A stretch of 64,000 bases of DNA, taken from assembly GCA_914767715.1 (NCBI GenBank), contig OU612065.1:8310001-8374000 (forward strand), given 5' to 3'. Shown here one piece after another: positions 25,801 to 36,116 of this stretch. The DNA is from Membranipora membranacea (lineage: Eukaryota; Bryozoa; Gymnolaemata; Cheilostomatida; Membraniporidae). The notes beneath the pieces were generated by a model that saw only the letters and a list, made by a program, of their open reading frames with translations, made no database searches and was not told where the DNA came from. Each line of letters begins with the position of its first letter. Positions within the stretch are counted from its first letter, which is position 1. The position numbers and the translations under genes were made by a program.

Positions 25801-27305
25801 CAAGTGCCATACTGTTAACTGTGACGAAGGAGATTTTCTTGTGATGTTGCAGAGTTATACTATCGGAGGAGTTGACAGCCTTGACAAATCGTGACAGCTT
25901 ATGCTGATTGATCCTGTGAGACAAAGATTGAGTCATTTTATCAAACAAACACTTTTGCCCTGAAAAAAAAAGATACGCAAGCCCAAAATTGATATTTGTG
26001 TTGAGTTAATCTGTGTTTGATATGCCCACCAACATCGTTTCACATCTCTCTTTACCATTATGAAATTTTGCGGGAAACTACAGCCTTGTGTTGAAGACAC
26101 CACCCATAAACTTCAAGTTACTGTGCTTGAACATTGCTGGGACCCTAGACTTACATATAATGAAATCCAACATCATGGTTACCAATAACTGTGACAAGCT
26201 GGACAGCCGGAGAATGCTGGAATATTTTATTGTATCTGAGAACATCCTCCTGGAAAGCTTCATCAGAACTCCACTTTCCATCATCAAATATATCACCTGT
26301 AATATATATACCCGTCATCTGAGCAAGAGTGATAAAATTATATCTGGGTCGCCATTCAGATTCAGATCAGATCAGATCAGACCATTTAAGGGACTAACCA
26401 TTCATTAAGTGACCTTATACATGAAACGGATAGGAAATGTTAGCAGGGAAATCATCTGCTTTAATCAAAACCTATGCTAGCTTTACTCACCTAAAATGAA
26501 TATCAACTCTGGCTTTTGTAGCTGTAGACTTGTTTGAAACACTCGCTGCATTTGCCATTCTCTGTAAAAGTTTACTGAATAGTTCAGAACTGGTTGTTAT
26601 TTACTGAATTATCCACCAATGCTCAGCTATGAACAAAACACAAACACTTTATCGAAATTATGTCATATAGGAAATATTATTACTCTCTTAGTAATAGTAA
26701 GTTACAGTTGCTCATATCAACTGACAACTTCAATCTTATCCACCTTATAAATTTGAATACAAACATGAATTCAATAACACATTCAGATGTTCACCTCTGG
26801 GAACAAATATTACTTACCACATGAGTGATGGTTTGAATGCAACTTGCAAAAACTTACATTTCAGATTTAGATTTCAGCTGGCTGATCTTAAAAGGATGAG
26901 TCAGGTGCTGGGTTCAACATTGTCAGATACCACAGCCATTATTGTGCAAGAAGTAAACCAAACAAAAAGTTCTTTCTTTGGCATGTAAAGGTACCTGCGG
27001 TGAAACATTTACTCCCAGTAATTTAAGAAATTTAGACTTTGATCATAAAATGCATATAAATACGTAGAGAATATCATATTGTGAAATACTGTAACTCACC
27101 TTCTAAGCCTATCCCACCAATGGCCTCTAGGTCCGAGCAGATGGGGATCTGATATGAACATGGCTTTAACTTGTGAGTCATCGATGGAGTTCAGGTCACG
27201 CCACGAACACTGGTATAGTACCAGGTAGTAAACAAGGAATTCATTGTAAATGATTGCACTCAGTAACATTAGGGGCACAACTGCAGCTTTCCTCCATCTC
27301 TTCAT
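22833..27305 (-). CDS. MPPE1: MPPE1 / PGAP5 homologue (metallophosphoesterase 1)
   Basis: Eight coding exons: 27100-27305 (ATG), 26491-26561, 26155-26296, 25724-25913, 25466-25540, 25094-25222, 23942-24082 and 22833-23018 (stop). The total is 379 residues, close to the vertebrate length. An N-terminal transmembrane segment (LMLLSAIIYNEFLVYYLVL) precedes the metallophosphatase domain. Its motifs are in order: SDPHLLG, GDIFDDG, GNHDVGFHY, QHYPMYR and SGHTHYF, then SIPSFSWRN. The last exon adds TPTDYAVSKC and a second transmembrane helix. The vertebrate enzyme is a manganese-dependent phosphodiesterase that removes an ethanolamine phosphate from GPI anchors in the early secretory pathway; metal-ligand residues are present, so activity is likely. 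The C-terminal tail is basic but I see no clean dilysine retrieval signal. A 3' splice site 14 bases upstream of the ATG suggests an untranslated first exon. Confidence 0.93.
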
Positions 27306-28161
27306 ATTAATTTCTCCCCTAGAAAATAACAAATTATTATTTTTTATATACATGTGAGCAAAGCACAGGTACCAACATTAATGAAAGGCCAGTTGATGAA
27401 TCCGTAAATTCTGGGTAGGAATGGCCATTAATCAACTTTCTGATAGCCCTTGTCCCAATATGAAGCATAAAAGATAGAGAGTCTCCCTTTCTTCCCTTTG
27501 AGTAGGCCTACTGATTTTCCGGTTGGGACACCCTAGTGGTTTAGAGTATATTGTAATATTAAACTAAAACCATTGCAAGAAATATTTTCAGAAAAAGTGC
27601 TTGTGGTTATGTCCTTCAGACGTCCTCATCTTTCCTCAGCTGGCTGATATTCAGGCTCTACCATCTACTTACTTCACATGATATCCTATACATCTAAGAG
27701 AATTAAATAGTAAATATGAACGGTATTCATTATCCTTTTCATAACAGGCATAACCCAGCTGTTTGTTAAGGTGCAGACACATTGATATGCGAAAATTAGA
27801 GGTTTGATTTAAGCTGTGGCCACACACAACATATTTGCCAGAGGATCAGAATACTTTTAATCCCGTCAGAGGCATATGATAGCTGGGTTAGGTCTGCCAG
27901 ATGCCCCAGATAGGCCCCTCAACACACCCTCACAGACCTCATGCATCCTCATGTCGTCAACAACTTTCATATCTTCGTTCAGAACTGATGAACAAAATGT
28001 CAAATTACTGATTAATAATCATAATAAATAATATCATACATTGAGCAAAATTTATATACCAACGATTCACTGGGGCGCTAGCCAGTAAACTCTCCAACAC
28101 CCACAGTCGGCATGTGGACTGGACAACATGGTATTGTATACAGCATACAGTATACAGCATG

Positions 28162-28217
28162 TTTTGTGTGGGTATCTATATATAAAGACATAGATATATA
28201 TAAATACCCACACAAAA
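28162..28217. repeat. Hairpin with about 23-bp arms
   Basis: TTTTGTGTGGGTATCTATAT near 28162 pairs with the inverted copy ending ATACCCACACAAAA at 28217, leaving a loop of about 10 bases. It stands 27 bases before the left arm of the foldback below and may be its outer part. Confidence 0.75.
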
Positions 28218-28243
28218 TTGAAAAAAAAACACATCGAAAAAGG

Positions 28244-28796
28244 GGTAACTGTAAATTGCTGAACAGGCTGAACAGACTGAATAGCTGAACAGAATTTCTC
28301 AGACTACTATTCATTTGATTCTTTACATGATTGTCTAATTTTGCATGAGCCTGGACAATTCTTTATATTCTTCTCATTAAATCATTTATTTTAAGTTTGC
28401 ATTCACCATGATTTCTTTCAATTTTATTCTCAGTAATTTGTTCGGCATTACACTACTAGTGAATGGATGGAAAGTAGCCCCCCCCCCCCCTATAAACGAA
28501 GCTTGTTAAGACTGGCTAGATGGAAGATTGAGCTGGAAAATGTTTCTGGTATCCAATTTCCAGAACACCATCAGATTTTGACATATTTGGCACATTGATT
28601 GCTTCATTTGCTTGCCCTAAATTGGTTATATCAGGTGCCAACAGGAACTTAGTGACTCATCAAATCATTTGGTTAGGAGGAATGTGTTTGGGAAGTAATA
28701 GTCAGCCAGAGAAATGATAACAAATAATAATTTTAGTCTGAGAAATTATGTTCAGCTGTTCAGTCTGTTCTGCTTGTTCAGCAATTTACAGTTACC
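28244..28796. mobile_element. Foldback element with 63-bp inverted arms
   Basis: The left arm (28244-28306) and right arm (28734-28796) are inverted copies with a handful of mismatches; both run from GGTAACTGTAAATTGCTGAA to TCTCAGACTA. Each arm carries degenerate CTGAACAG units. The 427-base middle encodes nothing recognisable, so this looks like a non-autonomous foldback or MITE. The sequence CGAAAAAGG follows the outer side of both arms, in the same rather than inverted orientation. Confidence 0.78.
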
Positions 28797-29086
28797 GTCG
28801 AAAAAGGATCATGAGATTACATTGATGGTTCCCCCCTATCTCTTTCACTCATCTCCCACCCCCACCCACTGACAAAAATCACAGGCTATATCAAAGTCAC
28901 GTGGCCTTATGGTATACAGTTGTAAGTATATATATGTAGGGGGTAATAATAATAGTGAGAATAAGAAAATATACATCCAATGTACTCCCACTTTTCATTC
29001 ACTGGATTGGACTTCAGGTTAAAGGTATATGGCAAGCAACAAATACCAAAGGGGGTGGGGGCAGTCCAGAGACCCAGGTCTTGGAG

Positions 29087-29113
29087 CAATGAACTAAACC
29101 TTTTAGTTCATTG
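29087..29113. mobile_element. 27-bp palindromic insertion, copy 1
   Basis: CAATGAACTAAA, loop CCT, then TTTAGTTCATTG: perfect 12-base arms. Flanked by CTTGGAG (29080-29086) and CTTGGAC (29114-29120), a probable 7-base target duplication with one change. It shares its arms with the copy at 29675. Confidence 0.6.
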
Positions 29114-29619
29114 CTTGGACTTGGAGTAAGTAAGCCTATGTTATGTATGTAACTGTTGTTTTAGTGATGAAAATCAAGTCATTTGCTCTTCTTCAAATTG
29201 ACCTCAAGTATAGCTTGGGTAATTAATCAAGGAGTTTGCTTGCCTGAAAGGCTTTGTTGGATGGACAGGTCAGGCTATCAGGAGTGTATGCCTTGCATTA
29301 ATTTGGCAACAAAACAAATGAATAATAAATAATGACAGACCGGAAACTGATAGAAGTGCTTGAAATGGGATTAATGGAAATATTTTTATCAACCAATCTC
29401 TCATTGGTTTATGCAAATGTGAACTAAAATTTGGTTGGCCTAAGTTCAAGGACCAATGAACAAATTATTTGACATTTTTAAAAGACCAAAGGTGTGCATG
29501 TTTGCGGTCTTCAAGTAGGCAAGTAGTATAAACCAAGGAGTCTTTACCTCCTTGTATAAACCATCTCTGTGTAGTTATTATCAAGGGCTATGTCACCATT
29601 GAAAAAGAAAACTTTATAT

Positions 29620-30105
29620 TAATATGGCAGCCAAACTGCTGGCTTACACCAGTCTGTGCAGGCCTGTCTTAGAACAATGAACTAAACCAGGTTTAGTTCA
29701 TTGCTTAGAATATGCTGACACTCTCTGGGACCCAGCTGACAACTCTACAGCAGAAGAAATCGAGCTGACACAATGCAAGGCTATACGCTTTGTCAAAGGC
29801 ATAAAAGGAAGGCGCAGCATAACGGATGCACACTCCGAACTAGAACTCCAGCCCCTCAAAGACAGGAGAAAAAACCACAGACTCTCTTTGCTGATGAGAA
29901 TCCTCTCTGATGAAGAAAAACATGAGGCCCTATCCTCAGCGTACGACGAGGTCATCAACAACCGAGCCAACGCCACCATGGTGACAAGAGCTGCTACGCG
30001 GGGAGAACCAACAGCAATTTTTGCTTCTTCCAAACTGTACCACAACAGTTTTTTGCCCAGGACTGTAAGAGACCTGAGGCTTGGGCCATCCAATACTCAA
30101 CCTTA
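29620..30105 (+). pseudogene. LINE reverse transcriptase C-terminal fragment (plus strand)
   Basis: The plus strand reads the C-terminal part of a CR1/Jockey-type ORF2: a block with CRPVLE, then YADTLWDP, then LTQCKAIRFVKGI, ending SFLPRTVRDLRLGP and a stop at 30105. It is truncated at its 5' end near 29620. Between CRPVLE and YADTLWDP lies a 36-base insertion made of a 29-base palindrome plus a 7-base duplication, which introduces a stop. The likely 3' untranslated region reaches about 30260 and ends in a short repeat of CGAGGTAAGA. It lies tail to tail with the minus-strand LINE. Confidence 0.75.
29675..29703. mobile_element. 29-bp palindromic insertion, copy 2, with perfect 7-bp duplication
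   Basis: CAATGAACTAAAC, loop CAG, GTTTAGTTCATTG: perfect 13-base arms. Flanked by exact CTTAGAA copies at 29668-29674 and 29704-29710. Ignoring the palindrome and one CTTAGAA makes the surrounding LINE reading frame continuous, so the insertion is younger than the LINE copy. Confidence 0.8.
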
Positions 30106-30302
30106 ATGACGGCTATATGCTGTTACCCCTGCCTAAACCACTGGTTTTTTGCTCACAAATGGTAAATATATGAGGCACTCCCCTTTATGCCCTAGGGCTT
30201 TATTAGAGTGTTCTACAATCATCGAGGTAAGATTCGAGGTAAGAAAACTATCAGATCTACTGAACCAGCAATGAACTGGCATTGGATCCAGTTATTCATC
30301 CA

Positions 30303-30857
30303 GTAGGGGCCCAATGACTGAGCCTTGGGGAACTCCTGATGTTACTTCACAGGGAGTGGAAGGAAAGCCATCCACAACCACGACTTGGGTTCTCTTTGAA
30401 AGGAAGTCCTCAATCCATCTGGTGGCTTGATATTGACTCCGATGTTTTTTAGCTTGTGGACAAGTTTGACATGGTCAACCTTGTTGAAAGCTTTCGCAAA
30501 GTCCAAGAAGCAAGCATCAACTTCTTGCCCTTGGTCCATGAGTGCCGAGATATCTGGTAAGAGCTCTACGAGCTGTGACTCACAACATCGTTTCGGTCGA
30601 AATCCATGTTGTTTTGGCGTCAGTTTCTCTGTAGTCTCCAGGTGGTGTGCTACTTGGCTAGTGATGATATGCTCAAGTAGTTAGCTCGCGACACAGGTGA
30701 GGCTAATGGGTCGGTAGTTAGAAGGCTGGTATGTATCTCCTTTTTTTAAGACTGGACAGACTCGTGCTTTCCTCCAGTCGGATGGTATCTGAAAGAGATG
30801 GGTTAAAGGTCCTGCTAATACTGGTGCCAGCTGCTTTAATAGTCTAGGGCTGAGGTT
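30303..30857 (-). pseudogene. LINE reverse transcriptase segment, minus strand, downstream of Ty3 insertion
   Basis: The minus strand continues the LINE ORF2 broken at 36117. It reads LLKQLAPVLA, a WRKARVCPVLKKGD block, YRPISLTCV, HGFRPKRCC, then the RT palm motif ACFLDFAKAFNKVDH and finally SGVPQGSVIGPL. Homology stops near 30303, before the YxDD region, so the copy is truncated at its 3' end. A stop (after ISLTCVAS) and a frameshift (near 30423) show it is dead. Confidence 0.8.
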
Positions 30858-31083
30858 TGTTTATTTTGTATTTTGTTGGTTGTATATAAATCAAGCTGTT
30901 TGATTTGTTGTTGGAGCGTGTACATTTATTATGTGACCATTGTGTCAATGACTTATAAATGACTGTATATCAACTGTACATCAACTGATTATAATTGTGA
31001 TGGCATGCCTTATTTATACTATCGGCAGCATGCTAAATGAGCACGTGACTTAATTAGCGGTCACTGCATATGAGGACACAACA
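30858..31083 (-). repeat. 3' LTR of the Ty3 element
   Basis: Shares 222 of 226 bases with the other LTR. The polypurine tract abuts its inner edge at 31084. Confidence 0.95.
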
Positions 31084-31097
31084 TCCCTCTTTTCCTC
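31084..31097 (-). other. Polypurine tract of the Ty3 element
   Basis: On the minus strand GAGGAAAAGAGGGA lies immediately upstream of the 3' LTR, the expected primer site for plus-strand DNA synthesis. Confidence 0.85.
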
Positions 31098-31404
31098 ATT
31101 AAACTTGAATGAGTAATTATCTTAAAACTTTACATACAAAAAGCGAGCATAAAATATTACAGCAACATAAATGTCTTATTTATAAAATTTGTCAGCAATA
31201 CTATATTTTAGTATGTAAATGATATATCAATGGAATCTCTTTATAGTGTAGAGATGTTCAGAGTCAATTGCGGCCAGCAGCTACCGTGCCATCCTTGCCT
31301 AAAAAAAAACCATAATCTATTTATGGGAAAATAGAGAACAAGCACCACTGATATTCGCGTTGTCAGTGGGGGTAGGATTTGCCTTGGCATGAAACCGCAG
31401 GAGT

Positions 31405-34400
31405 TCACTCTCCTTTCGACTCTGTTGTGCTGCAGTGCATCGGGCACTTTTGACATGACGTATTAGGCTGAGTTCCTTGATAATACGTGTAGCAAAAGTC
31501 GTAGTAATCCTTGAGACTGCTTAGATAGTTAGTGTATCTGTCTGGAGTGTTCTTGTGGCGTGGCGATCTTCTGACACTATTTTCCCTCTTTTCTTCCTCT
31601 GTGGTGCCTACGATACCGGCATCTACAAAAGAAGAGTGTATGATTTCATGGGTTCTCTTGTAGGGTCTCAGATGGGAACTGTTACGGACATATTCTCGTC
31701 CATCTGAGGATCGTACAGTTACTTGTGACCCATTTTTGTTCACTACTACATAAATATCATTGTAGTAGCGGGTGTCAGTTTTTTGTGAAATTTGATCTCT
31801 GATGAGTAAAACTTCATCACCGAGAGAAATACTAGAGTTTGCAGCCTTGCGCTTACGGTCAGTGTATTCTTTTACTTTAGCCTTATAATCAGCGTCATGC
31901 TGTCTGACCTGAATATCATCTAACTTATTATCATTATCATACATGGGTAATTTGGTACACAGCTTACGACCAAATAATAATTCTGCTGGACTCTTACCAG
32001 TCGCAGGATGGGGTGTATTTCTATAAGAAAATAAATACTTGTGGAGTTCACTTCCCCACTCTTTTCCTGTAGTCACGGCTATTTGAAGCCTTTTCTTTAC
32101 GGACTTCATCGATGATTCAACAAGACCATTACCTTGAGGCCACTTAGGTGTACCCCTGCTGTGTTTAATTGCCAAATTTTCACAGAATTTCCTAAAATCC
32201 TCCGAGATGAAAGCTGGTCCTGAATCACTTTTCAAGTACTGTGGGATTCCATGAGTTTGAAAAACTTCATCTAATATCTTTAGTGTGGTTGCAGCACTGG
32301 TCGATTTCACTGGAATGCACTCAAAATACCTACTATAATAGTCAATAACAACAAGCAAGTACGGGCTAGAATGACCAAATGGACCAAAATGATCTTCCGC
32401 AACTTCCTTCCATGGCTCTGTTGGGAGGTCAGAACTCAACATGGGTTCCGGAGAACTTGGTTTACCTACTAATTTACATTCATGACATGCTGTGATGTGT
32501 TTGTCCACATCGCTATCAATGTTTGGCCACCAAACCTTAGTCCTCAAATTCCTCTTAGTACCAACAATCCCTAGATGTCCTGTATGAACCAAATTTAAAA
32601 CATGTGGTCTGAGTTGAGAGGGTATGACTATTCTGCTGCCTCTCAATACTAGGTTTCCTATCACACACAATTCACCACTAATTAGCTTATACGACTTTGA
32701 TATACCACGAACATCAAAATTATTTGAATTTATGCATTTCCTAACAACGGATAATTCCTCGTCGTCTAAAGAAATTTTCTCTATCTCTTTAGCAGTCATA
32801 GCTCTAGGTTCAGAATTTAAAGCTACAAATCTAACATATGCTTCAGCCTTGTTTGCGAGAGACAAATCACAAACTTTACTTGCTGAGAGCCTTGAGAGAG
32901 GGTCTGCTACGTTTTTGCTACCCGGCCAATAAACTACAGTGTAATCATAATGCATAAGACGTAACACCCAGCGTTCAAGCCTAGCACATGGTTTTGAATG
33001 CGGACCATAAATAACCTTCAGTGGCTCATGGTCTGTAACCAAATCGAACTTATTGCCTATCAAATATGGCTTGAATCTTTCACATGCCCACACCAAACTT
33101 AGAGCTTCCCTTTCAGTCTGATGGTATCTAGATTCAACATCACTCAAACTTCTCGATGCATAGCTAATAACCCGTGGTCCATCCTCCTGATCCTGGATAA
33201 GAACAGCACCTAAACCAAAAGGACTTGCATCAGCTACCACCTTAGTCGGATATTTGAGATAAAAAAAACCTAAAGTCTCACTACTGGCTAGACTTTTCTT
33301 CACTTTCTCAAACGCTACTATCTGCTCTTGGTGGAGAACAAATTTTTCTTTGACACCTTTCTGCTTGCCATCTACTGGCTGCTTTTTCAGTCTGCGCAGT
33401 GGTTCTGTCTTGGTCGAGAAATCTGGTATGAACTTGCTACAATAATTAGCTAATCCTAAGAAAGAACGCAACTCCTCTATGCATGTTGGTTCCTTAGTGT
33501 TTACTATAGCATCAACTTTACCAGCCATCTGATCGATGCCCTTTGCTGATAGTTTATGACCTACAAATTCTAACTCATCAACACCAAATATACACTTCTA
33601 CCTGTTGAGTGTCAATCCTGCTGATTTGAGCCTGTCCAGAACCTGTATCAATCTAGCATCACGCACAGTTCTGTCTGAGCCATGTATAATAATATCATCA
33701 GCGAGGTTTGCTACACCTGGAATGCATTGAATCAATCTATGAATCTCTGCATAAAATTTCTCTGGAGCCATAGAGCAACCATAAAATGACCTCTTATATC
33801 GGTATAAGCCAATGTGACAACTGAATGTTGTGATATCCCTTGAATCGGGATGCAGCGCAAATTGTGTGAAACCTTTCTTCATGTCAAACTTGCTGAAAAC
33901 CTCGCTGCCATTCATATCCGTTAATAAATCATCAACAGTCGGCATGGGATGTCTTTCCCTAATAATTGCCTGGTTTGCCCTACGCATATCAGCACATAGC
34001 CTAATATCACCATTAGCCTGAGGTACAGAAATCAAAGGTGAAATCCACTGTGTAGGCTTTGCTACTACCTCTATGATATCTGATTTAACTAGCTGTTCTA
34101 GTTTAGCCTCTACTTTACTCCTCAGTGCGAATGGAACGCGATTATATTATGGTTGACACACTGGAGCTACATTAGGATCTATTCCTATTTTTATATCTGG
34201 GCCTTTGAATTTACCTACGCCTGAAAATAAATTCTTATAGTTATCTAGCAGACTACCGTAATTACTGACACTACTGGTATTAGAATCTAAGCTATTTACT
34301 CCTACGTTGTAGCCTATTTTGATTAGTTTTAGTGCATGAGATGTATCATTACTCAACAACGACGTCTGATCCCTATCATTAATAATTATGATTTCAGCTG

Positions 34401-34557
34401 TTGCCCGCTGATTTCCTGCTTCTAGTTCCGCATTGAAGCATCCGAACAAGTCTAAGGGCTTATCAGCAGTATACGGTAACAGTTCCAGGTCTGTTGGCTC
34501 TACTTTGGCTCTAAGACCTCTTGACACAAGTAAATCAAATGTGTCTTTACTAATCAT
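31405..34557 (-). pseudogene. pol: Ty3 pol: protease C-terminus, reverse transcriptase, RNase H, integrase (broken)
   Basis: One frame runs from about 34557 to the stop at 31405, interrupted by stops at 34147 and 33598. The reverse transcriptase shows VFSKFDMKKGF (first catalytic Asp), SFYGCSMAPEKF and NLADDIIIHG (the DD pair). The thumb and RNase H follow with VVADASPFGLGAVL and TDHEPLKVIY. The integrase has the zinc-binding region (GHLGI ... CHECK) and DDE residues in AEDHFGPF, KSDSGPAF and QGNGLVESS. RNase H and integrase lie in one uninterrupted 707-codon stretch (31405-33528), so that part could still be translated if the stops were bypassed. Confidence 0.9.
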
Positions 34558-35633
34558 TTGCTCTGTGAGCCAGAATCTACAAGCACATCAAGCGGAATGT
34601 TTCCTACTCTGATTTCAAGCTTGTCTAGATTAAACTTCGGCCTGATAGCTTTGCACTGAAATGCTGCCTGACCTTGATCAGCATTTCGACTACCAGCTGA
34701 CAATATTGAATGCACCTTTTTCTTAGGTTCAACACTCCTACACACAATAGCAAAATGACCTATTTTTGAGCATTTATTACACTGCTTATCCTTAGCTGGG
34801 CAGTTAGTATCACTACCGATATGATTGGAAGAACCACACCTATAGCATGATTCAGCTGACTTACGATTTGATGTACCTCTTTAGGATTTACCACCATTGG
34901 AGTTTTCATATCTGGGTTTTGGCTTGCCGCCACTATTTCCATGCCTAACAAATGAACCTAATCGGTTGACACCACCTGTTGCATTGGGAAATTCATGAGC
35001 ATTACTTTTAGCATGAGCGCTAGCACCAGGGTTTTGACCATTTCTCATTTCCCTATTTTGCATTTCGACCGCTTCTTGTGATGCTGAAATACTCATTAGC
35101 TTTGCTAGGTCAAGAGTTGCCCCTGCTTCTAAGAACTTTTTTCTAAGAGCATCATAATAGCAGCCTGAAACAATCTGATCAACTATCGAGTCATTAACAT
35201 CAACGTACTCACAGCCTACAGAACCTTTTCTAAGTCTACCTACGGATTGGGCTATCGTCTCACCTGCAGTCTGACGCATTTGCCTAAACACATGACGCAT
35301 GAACCTTTTATTTGGTTTTACCAAAAAATGCGCGTTCAAGATTTGAATTGTGCCATCATAATCATCGGGCTGACATTTTTCAATAACCTCCTCGATTGAA
35401 TCGTTATGATTCTTAAGCACCTCCCGAACACGTGGTCCACCACAGAACAACAACAATGCCTGGCGTTGTCTCCTAAGCGATGTTTCCTTAGCGGAAGTTC
35501 CACTGGGGTTGAACAAACCCTTACAATCAGCATAGCAATCGAACTCCTCGATCCATGCCAACCAAGCTGTAGCTACTACACTTGCCTCACCTTCTACCTC
35601 AAAATTACCTGGGCGTCCTATATCTAGACTCAT
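34554..35633 (-). pseudogene. gag: Ty3 gag with CCHC knuckles and protease active site (one stop)
   Basis: Starts MSLDIGRPGNF at 35633 just inside the 5' LTR and primer-binding site. The capsid-like region includes FCGGPRVREVL and FRQMRQTAGETIAQ. A TAA at 34881 interrupts the frame, but the same frame continues with two zinc knuckles (CYRCG ... and CNKCSKIGHFAIVC) and the protease motif VLVDSGSQS before shifting frame at about 34557. The in-frame continuation suggests the TAA is a mutation rather than the natural gag end. Confidence 0.85.
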
Positions 35634-35876
35634 CTTTTATGATCTGATATGCGCTATTCAGTGAAAATTTTCTAATGGGTAAAGGTTTACAATTAGTACT
35701 ACAAGTAATCGGAAATCAACTTATCTTATTCTGATAGTCTTTTCTGTCTCCGTCACTGTCATGGGCTTCTGTTCTTCGCTTAGTCTGTGTCTGTGTTTGG
35801 CTGCGTACCTTCTGTTTATGGATCTATCACCCTCGTTGGCATAGTCTCCTTCTCCACCTCAATCTTTTTGAGTTTT

Positions 35877-35889
35877 ATCCTCGTCGCCA
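35877..35889 (-). other. Primer-binding site, tRNA-Ser type
   Basis: The minus strand reads TGGCGACGAGGAT one base inside the 5' LTR. From memory this is complementary to the 3' end of eukaryotic tRNA-Ser(GCT), 13 bases including CCA. Confidence 0.7.
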
Positions 35890-35890
35890 A

Positions 35891-36116
35891 TGTTTATTTT
35901 GTACTTTGTTGGTTGTATATAAATCAAGCTGTTTGATTTGTTGTTGGAACGTGTACATTTATCATGTGACCATTGTGTCAATGACTTATAAATGACTGTA
36001 TATCAACTGTACATCAACTGATTATAATTGTGATGGCATGCCTTATTTATACTATCGGCAGCATGCTAAATGAGCACGTGACTTAATTAGTGGTCACTGC
36101 ATATGAGGACACAACA
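35891..36116 (-). repeat. 5' LTR of the Ty3 element
   Basis: 226 bases, TG...CA, 4 transitions from the other LTR. It abuts the primer-binding site with a one-base spacer. Confidence 0.95.

Larger units (their letters stand above)
27306..29619. other. Gene-free, repeat-rich region upstream of MPPE1
   Basis: It must hold the MPPE1 promoter and probably an untranslated exon. It also contains a hairpin (28162-28217), a long foldback (28244-28796), a C-run near 28480 and a tiny palindrome (29087-29113). Open stretches are short and look random. Confidence 0.6.
30858..36116 (-). mobile_element. Ty3/gypsy LTR retrotransposon (5259 bp), recently inserted but disabled
   Basis: Two 226-base LTRs (30858-31083 and 35891-36116) begin TG, end CA and differ at 4 positions, all transitions. 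Reading the minus strand: 5' LTR, primer-binding site, gag, protease, reverse transcriptase, RNase H, integrase, polypurine tract, 3' LTR. The flanking 5-base target duplication is AGGTT on the left and AGGTC on the right, one change. The insertion interrupts a LINE; joining the flanks restores LINE homology. Coding is broken by a stop at the end of the nominal gag frame, a one-base shift in the protease and two stops around the reverse transcriptase. Confidence 0.95.

Noticed and set aside
31405-36116. Possibility that the Ty3 element is an active retrovirus-like provirus with an envelope gene.
   Set aside because: The frame ends after integrase, 322 bases before the 3' LTR, leaving no room for an env gene, and several stops disable the rest.
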